Positions 26,655 through 35,887 of a stretch of 64,000 bases of DNA are shown piece after piece. Source of the stretch: Xenophilus sp003671765. Lineage in GTDB: Bacteria > Pseudomonadota > Gammaproteobacteria > Burkholderiales > Burkholderiaceae_C. Each line of letters begins with the position of its first letter. Positions within the stretch are counted from its first letter, which is position 1. The translations under genes were made by a program, and so were the position numbers. Location of the stretch: the NCBI GenBank assembly GCA_051414805.1, contig CP166702.1, forward strand, positions 496,001 to 560,000, in the 5' to 3' direction. Under the pieces are notes generated by a model. That model was not told the DNA's origin and ran no database searches. It saw nothing but the letters and a program-made list of their open reading frames with translations.

Positions 26655-27337
26655 GCGACTCCGTAGGGGATGCGGCTGGCGGCCACCTGCAGCGCCGGGA
26701 GCATCTCGGACGGATCGGGACGCTGGGTGTAGTCGGGGTTGACCTCCGCATACAGGATCGTGCCGTCCTGCGCGATCACATAGCGCCCCGGCATCGGCAG
26801 CGTCCAGCTGCTGTCGCCGTTGAAGGCCGGAAGGTCGTTCTTCAGCTTCTTGTAGAGGTCGACCAGATAGTCCGGCAATGCGAAGCGCAGGCCGAAGGCC
26901 GCAGCCACTTCGTTGCCTGCGTCGCTCAGGATCGGGAAGCTCAGCGCGTTCGTGCGTACCGACTTTCGGCTGTTCACCGAGTTCTGCGGCGAGATCGCGA
27001 CCACGCGAGCGCCCAGTTCGGCGAAGGCCGCAACCGCCTCTTCCAGTGCCTGCAGCTCCATGTTGCAGTAGGGGCACCACACACCGCGGTAGAAGCTCAG
27101 GACGAGCGGGCCCTGAGCCAGCAATTCGGCGGAGCTGACGTACTTGCCGTCGGGATCCTTCAGATTGAACGCGGGGGCCTTGTCACCCGCCCTGAGCGCC
27201 TTCTTCGCCTGGCCGGATGCGATCAGTTCGGCGGTCGCTCGCGCCATGATCGGATGAATGTCGGCCGGCGCGAAGTAGGGTGCCTTGCCGGCAACGAAAT
27301 CGGCCTTGAAGGCATCGAGCTTGTCTTGAAGAGACAT
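26651..27337 (-). CDS. Peroxiredoxin-like protein (AhpC/TSA family)
   Basis: This 228-residue protein has a thioredoxin-like fold with an active-site WCPYC (C88 and C91) in FYRGVWCPYCNME, as in AhpC/TSA-family proteins that resemble Bcp or AhpC with a CxxC centre. About 45 residues precede the core domain. It likely reduces peroxides or forms disulfides in the cytoplasm. It is first in an operon with SDR and crotonase-fold genes, divergent from a LysR regulator 249 bp away, an arrangement typical of redox- or electrophile-responsive control. Confidence 0.88.
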   Translation of the reverse strand: MSLQDKLDAFKADFVAGKAPYFAPADIHPIMARATAELIASGQAKKALRAGDKAPAFNLKDPDGKYVSSAELLAQGPLVLSFYRGVWCPYCNMELQALEEAVAAFAELGARVVAISPQNSVNSRKSVRTNALSFPILSDAGNEVAAAFGLRFALPDYLVDLYKKLKNDLPAFNGDSSWTLPMPGRYVIAQDGTILYAEVNPDYTQRPDPSEMLPALQVAASRIPYGVA

Positions 27338-27586
27338 GGTGTGTTCCTGTATTCCTGTGTTCGCGGGAGTGGATGGGGTGACATGAATGTCGCCCCTGGA
27401 GGCGCCGCCGGGAACGCGGCTCGCGCGCATACGGCGCATTCCGAACAGGAATGGCGCTCGCCTCACGACGCGAGCGCTGCGCTCCGGCGTCCCGCGCCAG
27501 GCCCTCAGGTGTCGGTTCCGGACGCACTAGGATTGGCCCCCAACGCCGTTAGACCGCTTCCAACATCAAAGCAGAGAGATCGAACG

Positions 27587-28468
27587 ATGGACCGCCTCGC
27601 CGCCATGGAGACATTCGTCGTCGTCGTCGAATGCGGCTCGTTTTCAGCTGCGGCCAGGCGTTTGGAGGTCGGACAGCCCGCCGTGTCCAAATCCGTGGCG
27701 CAGCTCGAAGCACGCCTGGGCGTGCGGCTGCTCCTGCGCAGCGCCAAAGGGCTGCTCCCCACCGAAGCAGGACAGAGCTTCTACGGATTTGCAAGGCGCG
27801 CCATCGAGGAGGCGAACCAGGCCGACGATGCCGCCCGGGGGAACAGCACCGCCCTGAAGGGACGGCTTCGGGTCTGCGCCGGCGTCACGCTCTCGCGCAT
27901 CCACATCATTCCCAGGATCAAGCCCTTCCTGGACCGCCATCCCGATCTGAGCATCGACGTGGTGCTCGACGACCGGGTCATCGACCTGCTCAGCGAAGGC
28001 ATCGACGTGGCGCTGCGCACCGGTACGCTGGCCGACTCGAACATGACCGCACGCAAGCTGGCACAGGGCCGGCGCAGCGTGGTCGCCACCCCCGCCTACC
28101 TCGCCGCGCACGGCACCCCCAGGACGCCGGCCGAGCTGGCGAATCACCAGGCCGTCGTCTACGACCCGGGTGGCGGCGGATCCACCTGGTCTTTTCGTGA
28201 AGGCAGCACCGAAATCTCGGTGGTGGTATCCGGCCGCATGCGGGTGACTGCCGCCGAGGGCCTTCGTGCCGCCGTGTGTGCACACATGGGCCTGGCGGTC
28301 GCATCGGACTGGATGTTCGCGCCCGAGATCGCGAGCGGAGAAGTGGTCAGGGTCCTAACCGACTGGGCATTGCCGGAGCTCGACCTCTGGGCCGTGTTTC
28401 CGACGGGCAGGATGGCCAGTGCCAAGGCGCGCGCATTCGCCGACTTCGTGCAGGCGACGCTGGCCTGA
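27587..28468 (+). CDS. LysR-family transcriptional regulator
   Basis: This 293-residue regulator has an N-terminal winged HTH (residues 1-60, FVVVVECGSFSAAARRLEVGQPAVSKSVAQLE) and a LysR substrate-binding domain (about 90-290). It belongs to the group with the DVALRTGTLADS loop. It is divergent from the peroxiredoxin-SDR-crotonase operon (249 bp between starts), which it likely controls, and it ends one base before the stop of the convergent EamA gene. No LysR T-N11-A operator was pinned down. Confidence 0.92.
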   Translation: MDRLAAMETFVVVVECGSFSAAARRLEVGQPAVSKSVAQLEARLGVRLLLRSAKGLLPTEAGQSFYGFARRAIEEANQADDAARGNSTALKGRLRVCAGVTLSRIHIIPRIKPFLDRHPDLSIDVVLDDRVIDLLSEGIDVALRTGTLADSNMTARKLAQGRRSVVATPAYLAAHGTPRTPAELANHQAVVYDPGGGGSTWSFREGSTEISVVVSGRMRVTAAEGLRAAVCAHMGLAVASDWMFAPEIASGEVVRVLTDWALPELDLWAVFPTGRMASAKARAFADFVQATLA

Positions 28469-29488
28469 CTACCGCGCCTCGCTCGCGACAGATCCAGCCA
28501 CCGGCTGCAGAACGTTGTGCGCGTCTATCCTGGACGGCGAGCGTTGAGTCACGCTGATTAGCAGGCCGACAATGGCCACGAAAAGACCCAGAGTCTCAAA
28601 AATCCCGGGAATATGGCCGAGCACGGGCCACGCCAAGAGAGCCGCCATGCCGGGCGCGAGCGCCGGAAAGACCGCCGCCCGGGCCGCGCCCAGCAGCTCG
28701 ACCGTCTTGGCGTAGGTGTAAAGCGTTCCTGCCCCCGCGATGACGCCCTGGACCAGGACCTCCACAAGCACCAGGGAGGGCTGCGCGGCGAGCAGCCGGG
28801 TGCCCCCCGTGGCCGCCAGGTAGATGGGGACGTAGGTCGCCAGCGCGAAGAACGACACCATCGCCGTGGCGAGGAGCGGAGCCAGCTTGAACCGGCGCAG
28901 CAGGATGCCGAAGCCGGCCCAGAGCGCGCCGGCCAGAATAAACATGAGATCGCCAACCAGTGCTCGCGGTTCTAGCGAAGCACGGTCGAGTCCTGAAAGC
29001 AAAAAAAGGCCCCCAATCACTAGCCCGATGCCGACCACCTTTCGCAAAGTGAGTCGATCACCGAGGTAGCGGGCTGCCAGCACCGTGCCCATGACGCTCA
29101 TGGCGGAGAAGGGAAAGACGGCCGCATGGCTCACCGGCGCAAACTGGAACGCCGTGAACATCAGGAGCCCGAACAGGGGCCCGGCCAGGAGCACGATCGC
29201 CAGCCAGATGCGCCACTGCGCAAAGATGCGCGCAGCATCCCTTCGCAGGTAATGGATGAGCAACGGCAAGGTGACGACGCCCGCCACGCCGAAGCGCAGG
29301 AAGGTCATGTCGGAGGAAGCAAGTCCGTGTGCGATGCCCAACCGGGCGAACACCGTGTACAGGGCGCCGATGCCGGCGGCGAGGAAGCCGACCGCTATGC
29401 CCGCGACGAGCTTCTTGCGCGACGTGCGGTCGAGGTTCGCCGCATGGGCGTGAACACCAGGTGCTGCGTGCGCAGGTGAGTCGTGCAT
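28469..29488 (-). CDS. EamA/DMT-family transporter
   Basis: This 339-residue EamA transporter has about ten membrane spans, with FPFSAMSVMGTVLAARYLGDRL and FPALAPGMAALLAWPVLGHIP as the paired EamA signatures. An N-terminal cytoplasmic tail of about 35 residues is longer than usual. I chose the ATG at 29488 because GGGAG lies nine bases upstream; a GTG at 29533 overlapping the preceding stop is an alternative. It follows the glutathione transferase gene by 41 bp and is convergent with the LysR gene. Substrate unknown. Confidence 0.85.
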   Translation of the reverse strand: MHDSPAHAAPGVHAHAANLDRTSRKKLVAGIAVGFLAAGIGALYTVFARLGIAHGLASSDMTFLRFGVAGVVTLPLLIHYLRRDAARIFAQWRIWLAIVLLAGPLFGLLMFTAFQFAPVSHAAVFPFSAMSVMGTVLAARYLGDRLTLRKVVGIGLVIGGLFLLSGLDRASLEPRALVGDLMFILAGALWAGFGILLRRFKLAPLLATAMVSFFALATYVPIYLAATGGTRLLAAQPSLVLVEVLVQGVIAGAGTLYTYAKTVELLGAARAAVFPALAPGMAALLAWPVLGHIPGIFETLGLFVAIVGLLISVTQRSPSRIDAHNVLQPVAGSVASEAR

Positions 29489-29529
29489 GAGTCGTGCTCC
29501 CGCCTCAAGGCCCGCGGTGCTACGCCCGA

Positions 29530-30159
29530 TCACGGGACGAGGCCTTCCACCGCCGCGATCGCCTTGATCACGGCAGGACGCTCGGCCATCGCGTCGTACC
29601 AGCGCTTCACGTGGGGCGTCTCTTCGAGCTCGATGCCGGGAAAGGCCCGGCGCCAGAGCCAGCCGAAGTGGGCGATGTCCGCGATCGAATAGGCTTCGCC
29701 GGCGACGTAGGTGCGATCGGCAAGCACGTCGTCGAGCACACGCATGACGCGCCTGGCTTCGTCGCCGAAGCGCGCGATCGCGGCGGGCAGCTTCTCTGGT
29801 GCAAGCTTTTGGAAGTACCCCGACTGCCCGAACGCCGGACTCAGAGCCGAAGCGTGGAAGAAGAGTTGTTCGAAGACGCGTGCGCGCGCGGTGGGATCAC
29901 TTGGAAGAAGGCGTCCGCTTCGCTCCGCCAGATGGACGAGGATGGCCGCCGACTCGGTCAGCACGAACGGCGCCGTCCCCGTGGAGTCATCGACGAGGAC
30001 GGGCACCTTGGCGTTGGGATTCAGGGCCTTGAATGCATCGGTCCGCTGATCGCCGGCCTTGGTGTTGACGGCGTGGAGTCGATATTCCAGCCCCGTCTCT
30101 TCGAGGGCGATGGGAACCTTGATGCTGTTGGGTGTGGAGAAAGCGTAGATGTGGAGCAT
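29530..30159 (-). CDS. Glutathione S-transferase
   Basis: This 209-residue protein has an N-terminal thioredoxin-like GST domain (residues 1-80; the S at STPNS as the likely catalytic position and the VLTESAAIL segment binding glutathione) and a helical C-terminal domain with the conserved YSIADIAHFGW motif. It resembles the YghU/Ure2-like and YfcG-type bacterial GSTs. It is the first gene on the minus strand after a 514-bp intergenic region and precedes an EamA exporter, which suggests conjugation followed by export (inference). Confidence 0.9.
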   Translation of the reverse strand: MLHIYAFSTPNSIKVPIALEETGLEYRLHAVNTKAGDQRTDAFKALNPNAKVPVLVDDSTGTAPFVLTESAAILVHLAERSGRLLPSDPTARARVFEQLFFHASALSPAFGQSGYFQKLAPEKLPAAIARFGDEARRVMRVLDDVLADRTYVAGEAYSIADIAHFGWLWRRAFPGIELEETPHVKRWYDAMAERPAVIKAIAAVEGLVP

Positions 30160-30673
30160 TGGCTGAAGCGCAGGATGAAAGCCGGTGACTGTCGGCCGCC
30201 GCGTCCTCGTGAGGAAGGCAGGCCCCGGTGATAGACCGCATTCCGGCGAGGAATGGCGCGTGCCTTCCTGCCACCGCGGGCGTGTCGCGCATCGCGGCTG
30301 AAGAGCACGGCCGGCATCCGGTCGTTTCCCGCATGAGCTGGCGCGAAAAGCGTCGTTCGCGCGGGGAGGGCGTCCGAGCAGAATCCGCCGCCGTGTCCCG
30401 AAACGCGCCGGAGCTATTCGTAACGGATGTGACGAATTTGGCTGCAGCGCCCGCCCAGCGTGGCCCACCGGCCGATTGCACTTTGGGTTGCGCGCCTCGA
30501 CGGCGCGCCGATCCGGTGCCGTAGGCGCCTGCGCGCCAGGCCGCTTGCACCAGCCGGGTGCCGGCCTGCGCGTGCTGGCTCCAGCGATCGCGCGGCGCTG
30601 GCACTTGGTGGCGCCCGGTCCGCGCCGCAGAGTGCGGGGCATCGATCCATCAACCGTTTCGCTGGAGGTTTCC
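30160..30673. other. Divergent intergenic region between GST and tauA
   Basis: This 514-bp region separates the divergent GST and tauA genes. It contains the minus-strand copy C of the 67-bp element (30418-30484) and no credible gene; open frames on the plus strand are Arg/Pro-rich extensions. The promoter of tauABC should lie between the element and 30674, where the ribosome site GGAGG sits four bases before ATG. I see no other structure I can name. Confidence 0.5.
30418..30484 (-). repeat. 67-bp dispersed element, copy C
   Basis: Copy of the element on the minus strand: read in that orientation it begins AAAGTGCAATCGGCC and ends GCCAAATTCGTCACATCC followed by GTTACGA. The outer palindrome extends to ATTCGTAAC-GGAT-GTGACGAAT at 30416-30437 on the plus strand. 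Hand alignment gives 47 of 67 positions identical to copy B with no gap. It lies about 190 bp upstream of tauA and about 260 bp from the GST start. See the finding for the family. Confidence 0.75.
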
Positions 30674-31690
30674 ATGACGACGTTCGCTCCCCGCATCGCG
30701 GCCACCGCGCTGCTCGCCGCCCTCGCCTTCGGCGCACAGGCCCAGACCAGGGAGGTCACCATCGCCCACCAGGACATGGTGGTGCCCTGGCGCTATGCGC
30801 AGGTCACGGGCGAGATCGAGAAGAGCACGGGCTACAAGATCAACTTCCGCAAGTTCGCCGGTGGCGGCGACGTGATCCGCGCCATGGCCTCGGGCCAGGT
30901 GCAGATCGGCGAGGCGGGCTCCGCACCCGTGGCGTCCGCGCTGTCCCAGGGCCTGCCGGTGGAGCTGGTCTGGATCCTCGACAACATCAACGACGCCGAG
31001 GCCATGGTGGCGCGCAACGGCTCGGGCGTGAACAGCCTGGCCGACCTCAAGGGCAAGAAGATCGGCGTGCCCTTCACCTCGACCACGCACTTCCACACGC
31101 TGGTGGCGCTGGAGGCGGCCAAGGTCGACCCCGCGCAGGTGAAGATCCTCAACATGCGACCGCCCGAGATCGCCGCCGCCTGGGAGCGGGGCGACATCGA
31201 CGCCACCTTCGTCTGGGACCCGGTGCTGTCCAAGGTCAAGGCCAGCGGCAAGCAGATCATCAGCTCGGGCCAGATCGCGCAGCAGACCGGCAAGGCGACC
31301 TTCGACGGCATCATCGCCAACAAGGCCTGGGCGGCGTCGAACGCCGACTTCATGGTGAAGTTCCTGTCGGCCATCGCCAAGGCCGACGCCAGCTACACGG
31401 CCGGCAAGGCGCAATGGAGCGTGGGCTCGCCGCAGGTGAAGGCGGTGGCGCAGGTCACGGGCGCCACCGAGGCCGACGTGCCGGCCGCGATGGCGCTGTA
31501 CCGCTTCGTGCCGCCGGCGGAGCAGGCCTCGGCCACCTGGCTGGGTGGCGGTGCCAACGGCGGTGCCGCCCAGTCGCTGGCGGCCACCGCCGCCTTCCTC
31601 AAGACCCAGGGCACCATCGGCAACGTGCTGCCCGACTACAGCGTGGGCGTGAACCCGGCGTACGCGGCCAAGGCCGTGGCCGCGCCCTGA
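30674..31690 (+). CDS. tauA: Taurine-type ABC transporter periplasmic binding protein (TauA)
   Basis: This 338-residue protein has a Sec signal peptide (hydrophobic core AATALLAALAFGAQAQ, cleavage after QAQ) and the SsuA/THI5-type binding domain. Family stretches are TIAHQDMVVPWRYAQ, GGGDVIRAMASGQVQIGEAGSAP and WERGDIDATFVWDPVLS, the usual TauA pattern. It captures taurine or a similar sulfonate in the periplasm for TauBC. The start at 30674 has GGAGG upstream. tauD, the dioxygenase often next to tauC, is absent, so the imported compound may be used differently here. Confidence 0.88.
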   Translation: MTTFAPRIAATALLAALAFGAQAQTREVTIAHQDMVVPWRYAQVTGEIEKSTGYKINFRKFAGGGDVIRAMASGQVQIGEAGSAPVASALSQGLPVELVWILDNINDAEAMVARNGSGVNSLADLKGKKIGVPFTSTTHFHTLVALEAAKVDPAQVKILNMRPPEIAAAWERGDIDATFVWDPVLSKVKASGKQIISSGQIAQQTGKATFDGIIANKAWAASNADFMVKFLSAIAKADASYTAGKAQWSVGSPQVKAVAQVTGATEADVPAAMALYRFVPPAEQASATWLGGGANGGAAQSLAATAAFLKTQGTIGNVLPDYSVGVNPAYAAKAVAAP

Positions 31691-31715
31691 CGACCCGCGG
31701 CGCGCGAGGACGCAC

Positions 31716-32510
31716 ATGCAGGGATTGCGCATCGAGAGCGTCGGTGTGACCTACGCCGGCGACAACGGGCAGGACGTGGTGGCGCTGCAGAAGGTGGACC
31801 TGAGCTTCGCAGCCGGCGAGTTCGTGGTCGCCGTCGGCGCTTCGGGCTGCGGCAAGACCACGCTGCTGTCGTCCATCGCCGGCTTCATGGCGCCGAGCGA
31901 GGGCTACATCTTCGTCAACGGCCGTCAGGTCGAGGGGCCCGGGGCCGACCGCGGTGTCGTGTTCCAGAAGCATGCGCTCATGCCCTGGCTCAACGTCATC
32001 GACAACGTGGCCTTCGGGCTGAAGATGCGCGGCGTGGGCAAGGCCGAGCGGCATGCCGAGGCGATGAAGCAGGTCCGCGCCGTCGGGCTGAAGCGCTACG
32101 CGACGCAGGCGGTCTACCAGCTCTCCGGCGGGCAGCAGCAGCGCGTGGGCATCGCGCGCGCGCTGGCCTCCAACCCGGCCATGCTGCTGATGGACGAGCC
32201 CTTCGGCGCGCTGGATTCGCTCACGCGCGAGCAGGTGCAGGAGTCGGTGCTGCAGATCTGGGCGCGGGAGAAGAAGCTCGTCTTCTTCATCACGCACGAC
32301 GTGGAGGAGGCGCTCTTCCTGGCCACGCAGCTGATCGTGATGACGCCGTCGCCCGGCCGCGTGTCGCGGCGCTACGAGCTCGACTTCGGCCGCCAGTACG
32401 TGGCCGGCGGCAATGCGCGCGCCATCAAGTCGCAGCCGGAATTCATCCGCCTGCGCGAAGAGGTGATCGATGCCATCCACGCGGGCGCCGGTGCGGCGGC
32501 CGCGCATTGA
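31716..32510 (+). CDS. tauB: Taurine-type ABC transporter ATP-binding protein (TauB)
   Basis: This 264-residue ATPase has Walker A ASGCGKTT near residue 47, the signature LSGGQQQRV, Walker B MLLMDEPFGALD and H-loop ITHDVEEA, with the TauB/SsuB pattern VVFQKHALMPWLNVIDNV. It starts 25 bp after tauA, with GAGGA before the ATG, and is 13 bp before tauC. It powers sulfonate uptake at the inner membrane. Length is normal. Confidence 0.9.
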   Translation: MQGLRIESVGVTYAGDNGQDVVALQKVDLSFAAGEFVVAVGASGCGKTTLLSSIAGFMAPSEGYIFVNGRQVEGPGADRGVVFQKHALMPWLNVIDNVAFGLKMRGVGKAERHAEAMKQVRAVGLKRYATQAVYQLSGGQQQRVGIARALASNPAMLLMDEPFGALDSLTREQVQESVLQIWAREKKLVFFITHDVEEALFLATQLIVMTPSPGRVSRRYELDFGRQYVAGGNARAIKSQPEFIRLREEVIDAIHAGAGAAAAH

Positions 32511-32523
32511 GGGTAGCCACGCC

Positions 32524-33420
32524 ATGAGCAGTCCAGCCTCGCCGATGGTGGCCGGCCAAACAGTGTCCGCCACGCCTGCCGCATTGCACACCCATCCGCC
32601 GGTCACCGCCGGGCCGTCCGCCCGCAAGGTCCGCGGCCACCGCCGCCCCGGCGAGGGCAGCACCACGGCCATCAGCATCGCCACGGTCATCGCGCTGTGC
32701 GTGCTCTGGTGGGCCGCCGCGGCACTGGCCTGGCTGCCGCCGCTGGTGCTGCCTTCGCCCGCCTCGGTGTGGGACGCCTTCGTCGCCGCCGTGAAAGGCC
32801 AGGGCCAGGGCGGCAAGCCGCTGCTGGAGCACTTCCTGTGGAGCCTGGGGCGCGTGTTCGGCGCCTTCGCGCTGGCCTGCATCACGGCCATCCCGGTCGG
32901 CATCCTCATGGGCACCTCGCGCGTGCTGCGCGGCGTGTTCGACCCCATCATCGAGTTCTACCGCCCGCTGCCGCCGCTGGCCTACCTGCCGCTGGTGATC
33001 ATCTGGTTCGGCATCGAGGAGACCTCGAAGGTGGTGCTGATCTACCTGGCCTGCTTCGCGCCGCTGGCCGTGGCGGCCCGCGCCGGCGTGAAGTCGGTGG
33101 GCAGCGAACAGATCAACGCCGCGCTCTCGCTGGGCGCGAGCCGCTGGCAGGTGGTGCGCCACGTCGTGCTGCCGGCCGCGCTGCCCGACATCCTCACCGG
33201 CATGCGCATCGCCATCGGCTTCGGCTGGACCACGCTGGTCGCGGCCGAGATGGTGGCCGCGACCGCAGGGCTGGGCCAACTGGTGCTCAACGCCAGCAAC
33301 TTCCTGCGCACCGACGTGGTGGTGATGGGCATCATCGTCATCGGCATCGTGGCGCTGCTGTTCGACTTGCTGATGCGGCGCATCGAGGGGTGGCTGGTGC
33401 CTTGGAAGGGGCGGATGTGA
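32524..33420 (+). CDS. tauC: Taurine-type ABC transporter permease (TauC)
   Basis: This 298-residue permease carries six predicted spans and the BPD_transp_1 EAA-loop in INAALSLGASRWQVVRHVVLPAALPDI, typical of TauC. The N-terminal 55 residues are a long Pro/Thr-rich cytoplasmic tail before the first span (ISIATVIALCVLWWAAAALAWLP). I used the ATG at 32524; an upstream in-frame start would overlap tauB. It completes a three-gene importer and is followed by a repeat element, not by a dioxygenase. Confidence 0.9.
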   Translation: MSSPASPMVAGQTVSATPAALHTHPPVTAGPSARKVRGHRRPGEGSTTAISIATVIALCVLWWAAAALAWLPPLVLPSPASVWDAFVAAVKGQGQGGKPLLEHFLWSLGRVFGAFALACITAIPVGILMGTSRVLRGVFDPIIEFYRPLPPLAYLPLVIIWFGIEETSKVVLIYLACFAPLAVAARAGVKSVGSEQINAALSLGASRWQVVRHVVLPAALPDILTGMRIAIGFGWTTLVAAEMVAATAGLGQLVLNASNFLRTDVVVMGIIVIGIVALLFDLLMRRIEGWLVPWKGRM

Positions 33421-33450
33421 GTGGAGTCGCTGCGGGCGCATCGGCTGTCT

Positions 33451-33512
33451 GCTGCTGAATTGATAGCTGCTCGCGCAGAATCAGCGGGCGCGGCAGGCCT
33501 TTCTGGTTTGAA
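33451..33512 (+). repeat. Comamonadaceae-type intergenic repeat (TTGATAGCTGCTCGCGC type)
   Basis: The sequence GAATTGATAGCTGCTCGCGC followed by a short loop, GCGGGCGCGGCAGGCC and TTTCTGGTTTGAAG matches a repeat type I recall from intergenic DNA of Acidovorax, Polaromonas and Variovorax-like genomes (recollection, not searched). The core can fold into an imperfect hairpin (GCTCGCGC against GCGGGCGC). It lies between tauC and the old-yellow-enzyme gene. It supports the family assignment of the organism. Confidence 0.5.
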
Positions 33513-33599
33513 GCTGCAGCGCAGGCATGTTCTCGTTATAACGGACCGCAGACTGCCCGCCGGCTTCCCGGTCCGAGCAGGTCTGCAAGGACTTCCACC

Positions 33600-34730
33600 G
33601 TGAGCACCCTCTTTTCAGAACGTGCGCTCGGCCCGCTGACGCTGCCCAACCGCATCGTCATCGCGCCCATGTGCCAGTACTCCGCCGAGGACGGCAACGC
33701 CGGCGACTGGCACCTCATCCACCTGGGCCAGCTCGCGCTGTCGGGGGCGGGGTTGCTCGTCATCGAAGCCACCGCGGTCGAAGAAGCCGGGCGCATCACG
33801 CCCGGCGACCTGGGGCTGTACAGCGACGACAACGAGGCCGCACTGGCGCGGGTGCTGGCCGCGCTGCGGCGCCATTCGTCGATGCCCATCGGCATCCAGC
33901 TCGGCCATGCGGGCCGCAAGGCATCGAGCCATGTGCCGTGGCACGGGGGGGCCAGCCTCACGCAAGAGGAGGGCGCCTGGGACACCTACGCGCCCTCCGC
34001 GCTGCCGCATGCACCGGGCGAGCCGCCGCCGCTCGCGCTCGACGGCGCTGGTCTCGCGCGCGTGAAGGCCGCCTTCGTGCAGGCGGCGAAGCGCGCCGAA
34101 CGGCTGGGGCTGCAGTCGATCGAGCTGCATGCGGCGCACGGCTACCTGCTGCACCAGTTCCTGTCGCCCGTCGCCAACCGGCGCACCGACGCTTACGGCG
34201 GCTCGCTGGAGAAGCGCATGCGCTTTCCGCTGGAGGTGTTCGAGGCGGTTCGCGCGGCGGTGTCGTCGCACGTCGCCGTGGGCGTGCGGCTCTCGGCCAC
34301 CGACTGGCTCGAAGGCGAGGCCGACGCCGAGAGCTGGACGGTCGAGCAGAGCATCGCCTTCGCGCGGGCGCTCGAGGCGCGGGGTGCGGACTTCATCCAT
34401 GTCTCGTCGGGCGGGGTGTCGCCGCGCCAGAAGATCGGGCTCGGGCCGAACTACCAGGTGCCGTTCGCCGAGCGCATCCGTGCGAGCTGCGGCCTGCCGA
34501 CCATCGCCGTCGGCTTGATCACCGAGCCCGCACAGGCCGAAGCCATCGTCGCCGAGGGAAAGGCGGACTTCGTCGCCATCGCCCGCGCCATCCTGTTCGA
34601 GCCGCATTGGCCCTGGCGCGCTGCCGCCGAACTGGGCGCCAACGTGCAGGCGCCGCCGCAGTACTGGCGTTCGCAGCCGCGCAACTTCAAGAACGTGTTC
34701 GGACCCGACGCGCGGATCGGGCAGCGCTGA
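33600..34730 (+). CDS. NADH:flavin oxidoreductase, old yellow enzyme family (YqjM-like)
   Basis: This 376-residue FMN enzyme reduces activated C=C bonds. It starts with GTG at 33600. It has C25 in APMCQYSA, the YqjM-class cysteine that tunes the flavin, and the substrate-binding pair H177 and H180 in ELHAAHGYLLHQFLSP, followed by the FMN-binding barrel end GLITEPAQAEAIVAEGKADFVAIAR. It belongs to the thermophilic-like OYE class. It follows tauC by 179 bp with a repeat between, so it is probably a separate unit. Substrate is unknown. Confidence 0.9.
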   Translation: MSTLFSERALGPLTLPNRIVIAPMCQYSAEDGNAGDWHLIHLGQLALSGAGLLVIEATAVEEAGRITPGDLGLYSDDNEAALARVLAALRRHSSMPIGIQLGHAGRKASSHVPWHGGASLTQEEGAWDTYAPSALPHAPGEPPPLALDGAGLARVKAAFVQAAKRAERLGLQSIELHAAHGYLLHQFLSPVANRRTDAYGGSLEKRMRFPLEVFEAVRAAVSSHVAVGVRLSATDWLEGEADAESWTVEQSIAFARALEARGADFIHVSSGGVSPRQKIGLGPNYQVPFAERIRASCGLPTIAVGLITEPAQAEAIVAEGKADFVAIARAILFEPHWPWRAAAELGANVQAPPQYWRSQPRNFKNVFGPDARIGQR

Positions 34731-34930
34731 GGGCGCTGGTCCTTGGAACGCGCCGCTGCACCTCTGTGCAGATGCTGGAGCGTGCCATTGCGATGACCCC
34801 GAGCTCCGTGGTTGGGTGAGAGTGATCGCGGCACAATCCGAGGCCGGGTCGTTGGGGAGGAGGTTGTGCTTGGCCACCAGTGCACGATGGCCCTTGCCTG
34901 TCGATCACTTGAAGAAATCGGGGCGGAGGG

Positions 34931-35768
34931 ATGAGCGAAATTGATCTCACCGGCGGAAAAACCGCGCGCCGGAGTTGCTATGTCGACGAAGCGGGAGACC
35001 CCGTCATATTCGATGCCCGGGGCCGAGCGCTTCCTGGGCAGGATGGATGCTCCCGATATTTCATCCTCGGCGCGATGGAAGCTGCCGATCCAGCTGCTTT
35101 GGGCGAAGACCTGGATGCATTGCGGCGCCAGTTGCTGGCGGACCCGTATTTTCGAGGCGTCCCCTCGATGCAGCCGGAACGTCGAAAGACCGCGATCGCG
35201 TTTCATGCGAAAGATGACCTGCCGGAGGTTAGGCGGGAGGTCTACAAGGTGCTTGCGCGCCACGAGTTGAAGTTCTTTGCGGTAGTGCGCGATAAGTTGA
35301 GGGTGCTCGACTACGTTCAGCAACGCAACCGGCATGACGCGAACTATCGGTACAACCCCAACGAGCTGTACGACTCCCTCGTGTCGAGGCTGTTCAAGAA
35401 CAGACTGCACCTGACCCCGGAGGTCGACGTTTGTTTTTGCCAGTCGCGGCAGATCGGATCGCTCGGCTGCTCTTCGGATGGCTCTCGAGAAAGCGAAGGT
35501 GCGTTTCGAGAGCCAATGGGCGCGGCCGGTGACATCAAGCATCGTGGCGAGGCAGTCCAATCCCGGGGCGGAACCTGCACTGCAGGCGGTGGACTATTTG
35601 CTCTGGGCGATTCAGCGCTACTTCGAGCGGAACGAAAGCAGATACGCGGACTTGATATGGCCCAAGGTGGGCGTCATCCACGCCGTCGACGAGACCACCG
35701 CAGCGGCCTACGGCAATTACTACACAAAGAAAAAGCCGCTGACCCGTGGTGGATCAGCGGCCGCATAG
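34931..35768 (+). pseudogene. DUF3800 protein, frameshifted at a T5 run
   Basis: The first frame gives the DUF3800 start (SCYVDEAGDP) and runs to VDVCF at 35437, then becomes nonsense in a long out-of-frame tail. A second frame from about 35436 continues ASRGRSDRSAALRMALEKAK and ends QAVDYLLWAIQRYFE, the family C-terminus, at TAG 35766. Removing one T from the TTTTT run at 35434-35438 joins both into a normal-length protein of about 278 residues. DUF3800 proteins are RNase H-like and often in defence or mobile contexts. The stretch is visibly less GC-rich than its neighbours. Confidence 0.75.
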
Positions 35769-35871
35769 AGGGTGACCGGGAATATAGGTGTCGGGCGCCG
35801 AGGCCCGCTCACACACGGCATGGAGCCGATTTTCGTTCCCGGCAAACTCATTGTACAAAGCCACCCACCGG

Positions 35872-35887
35872 TTATCAACAGAGTTAT

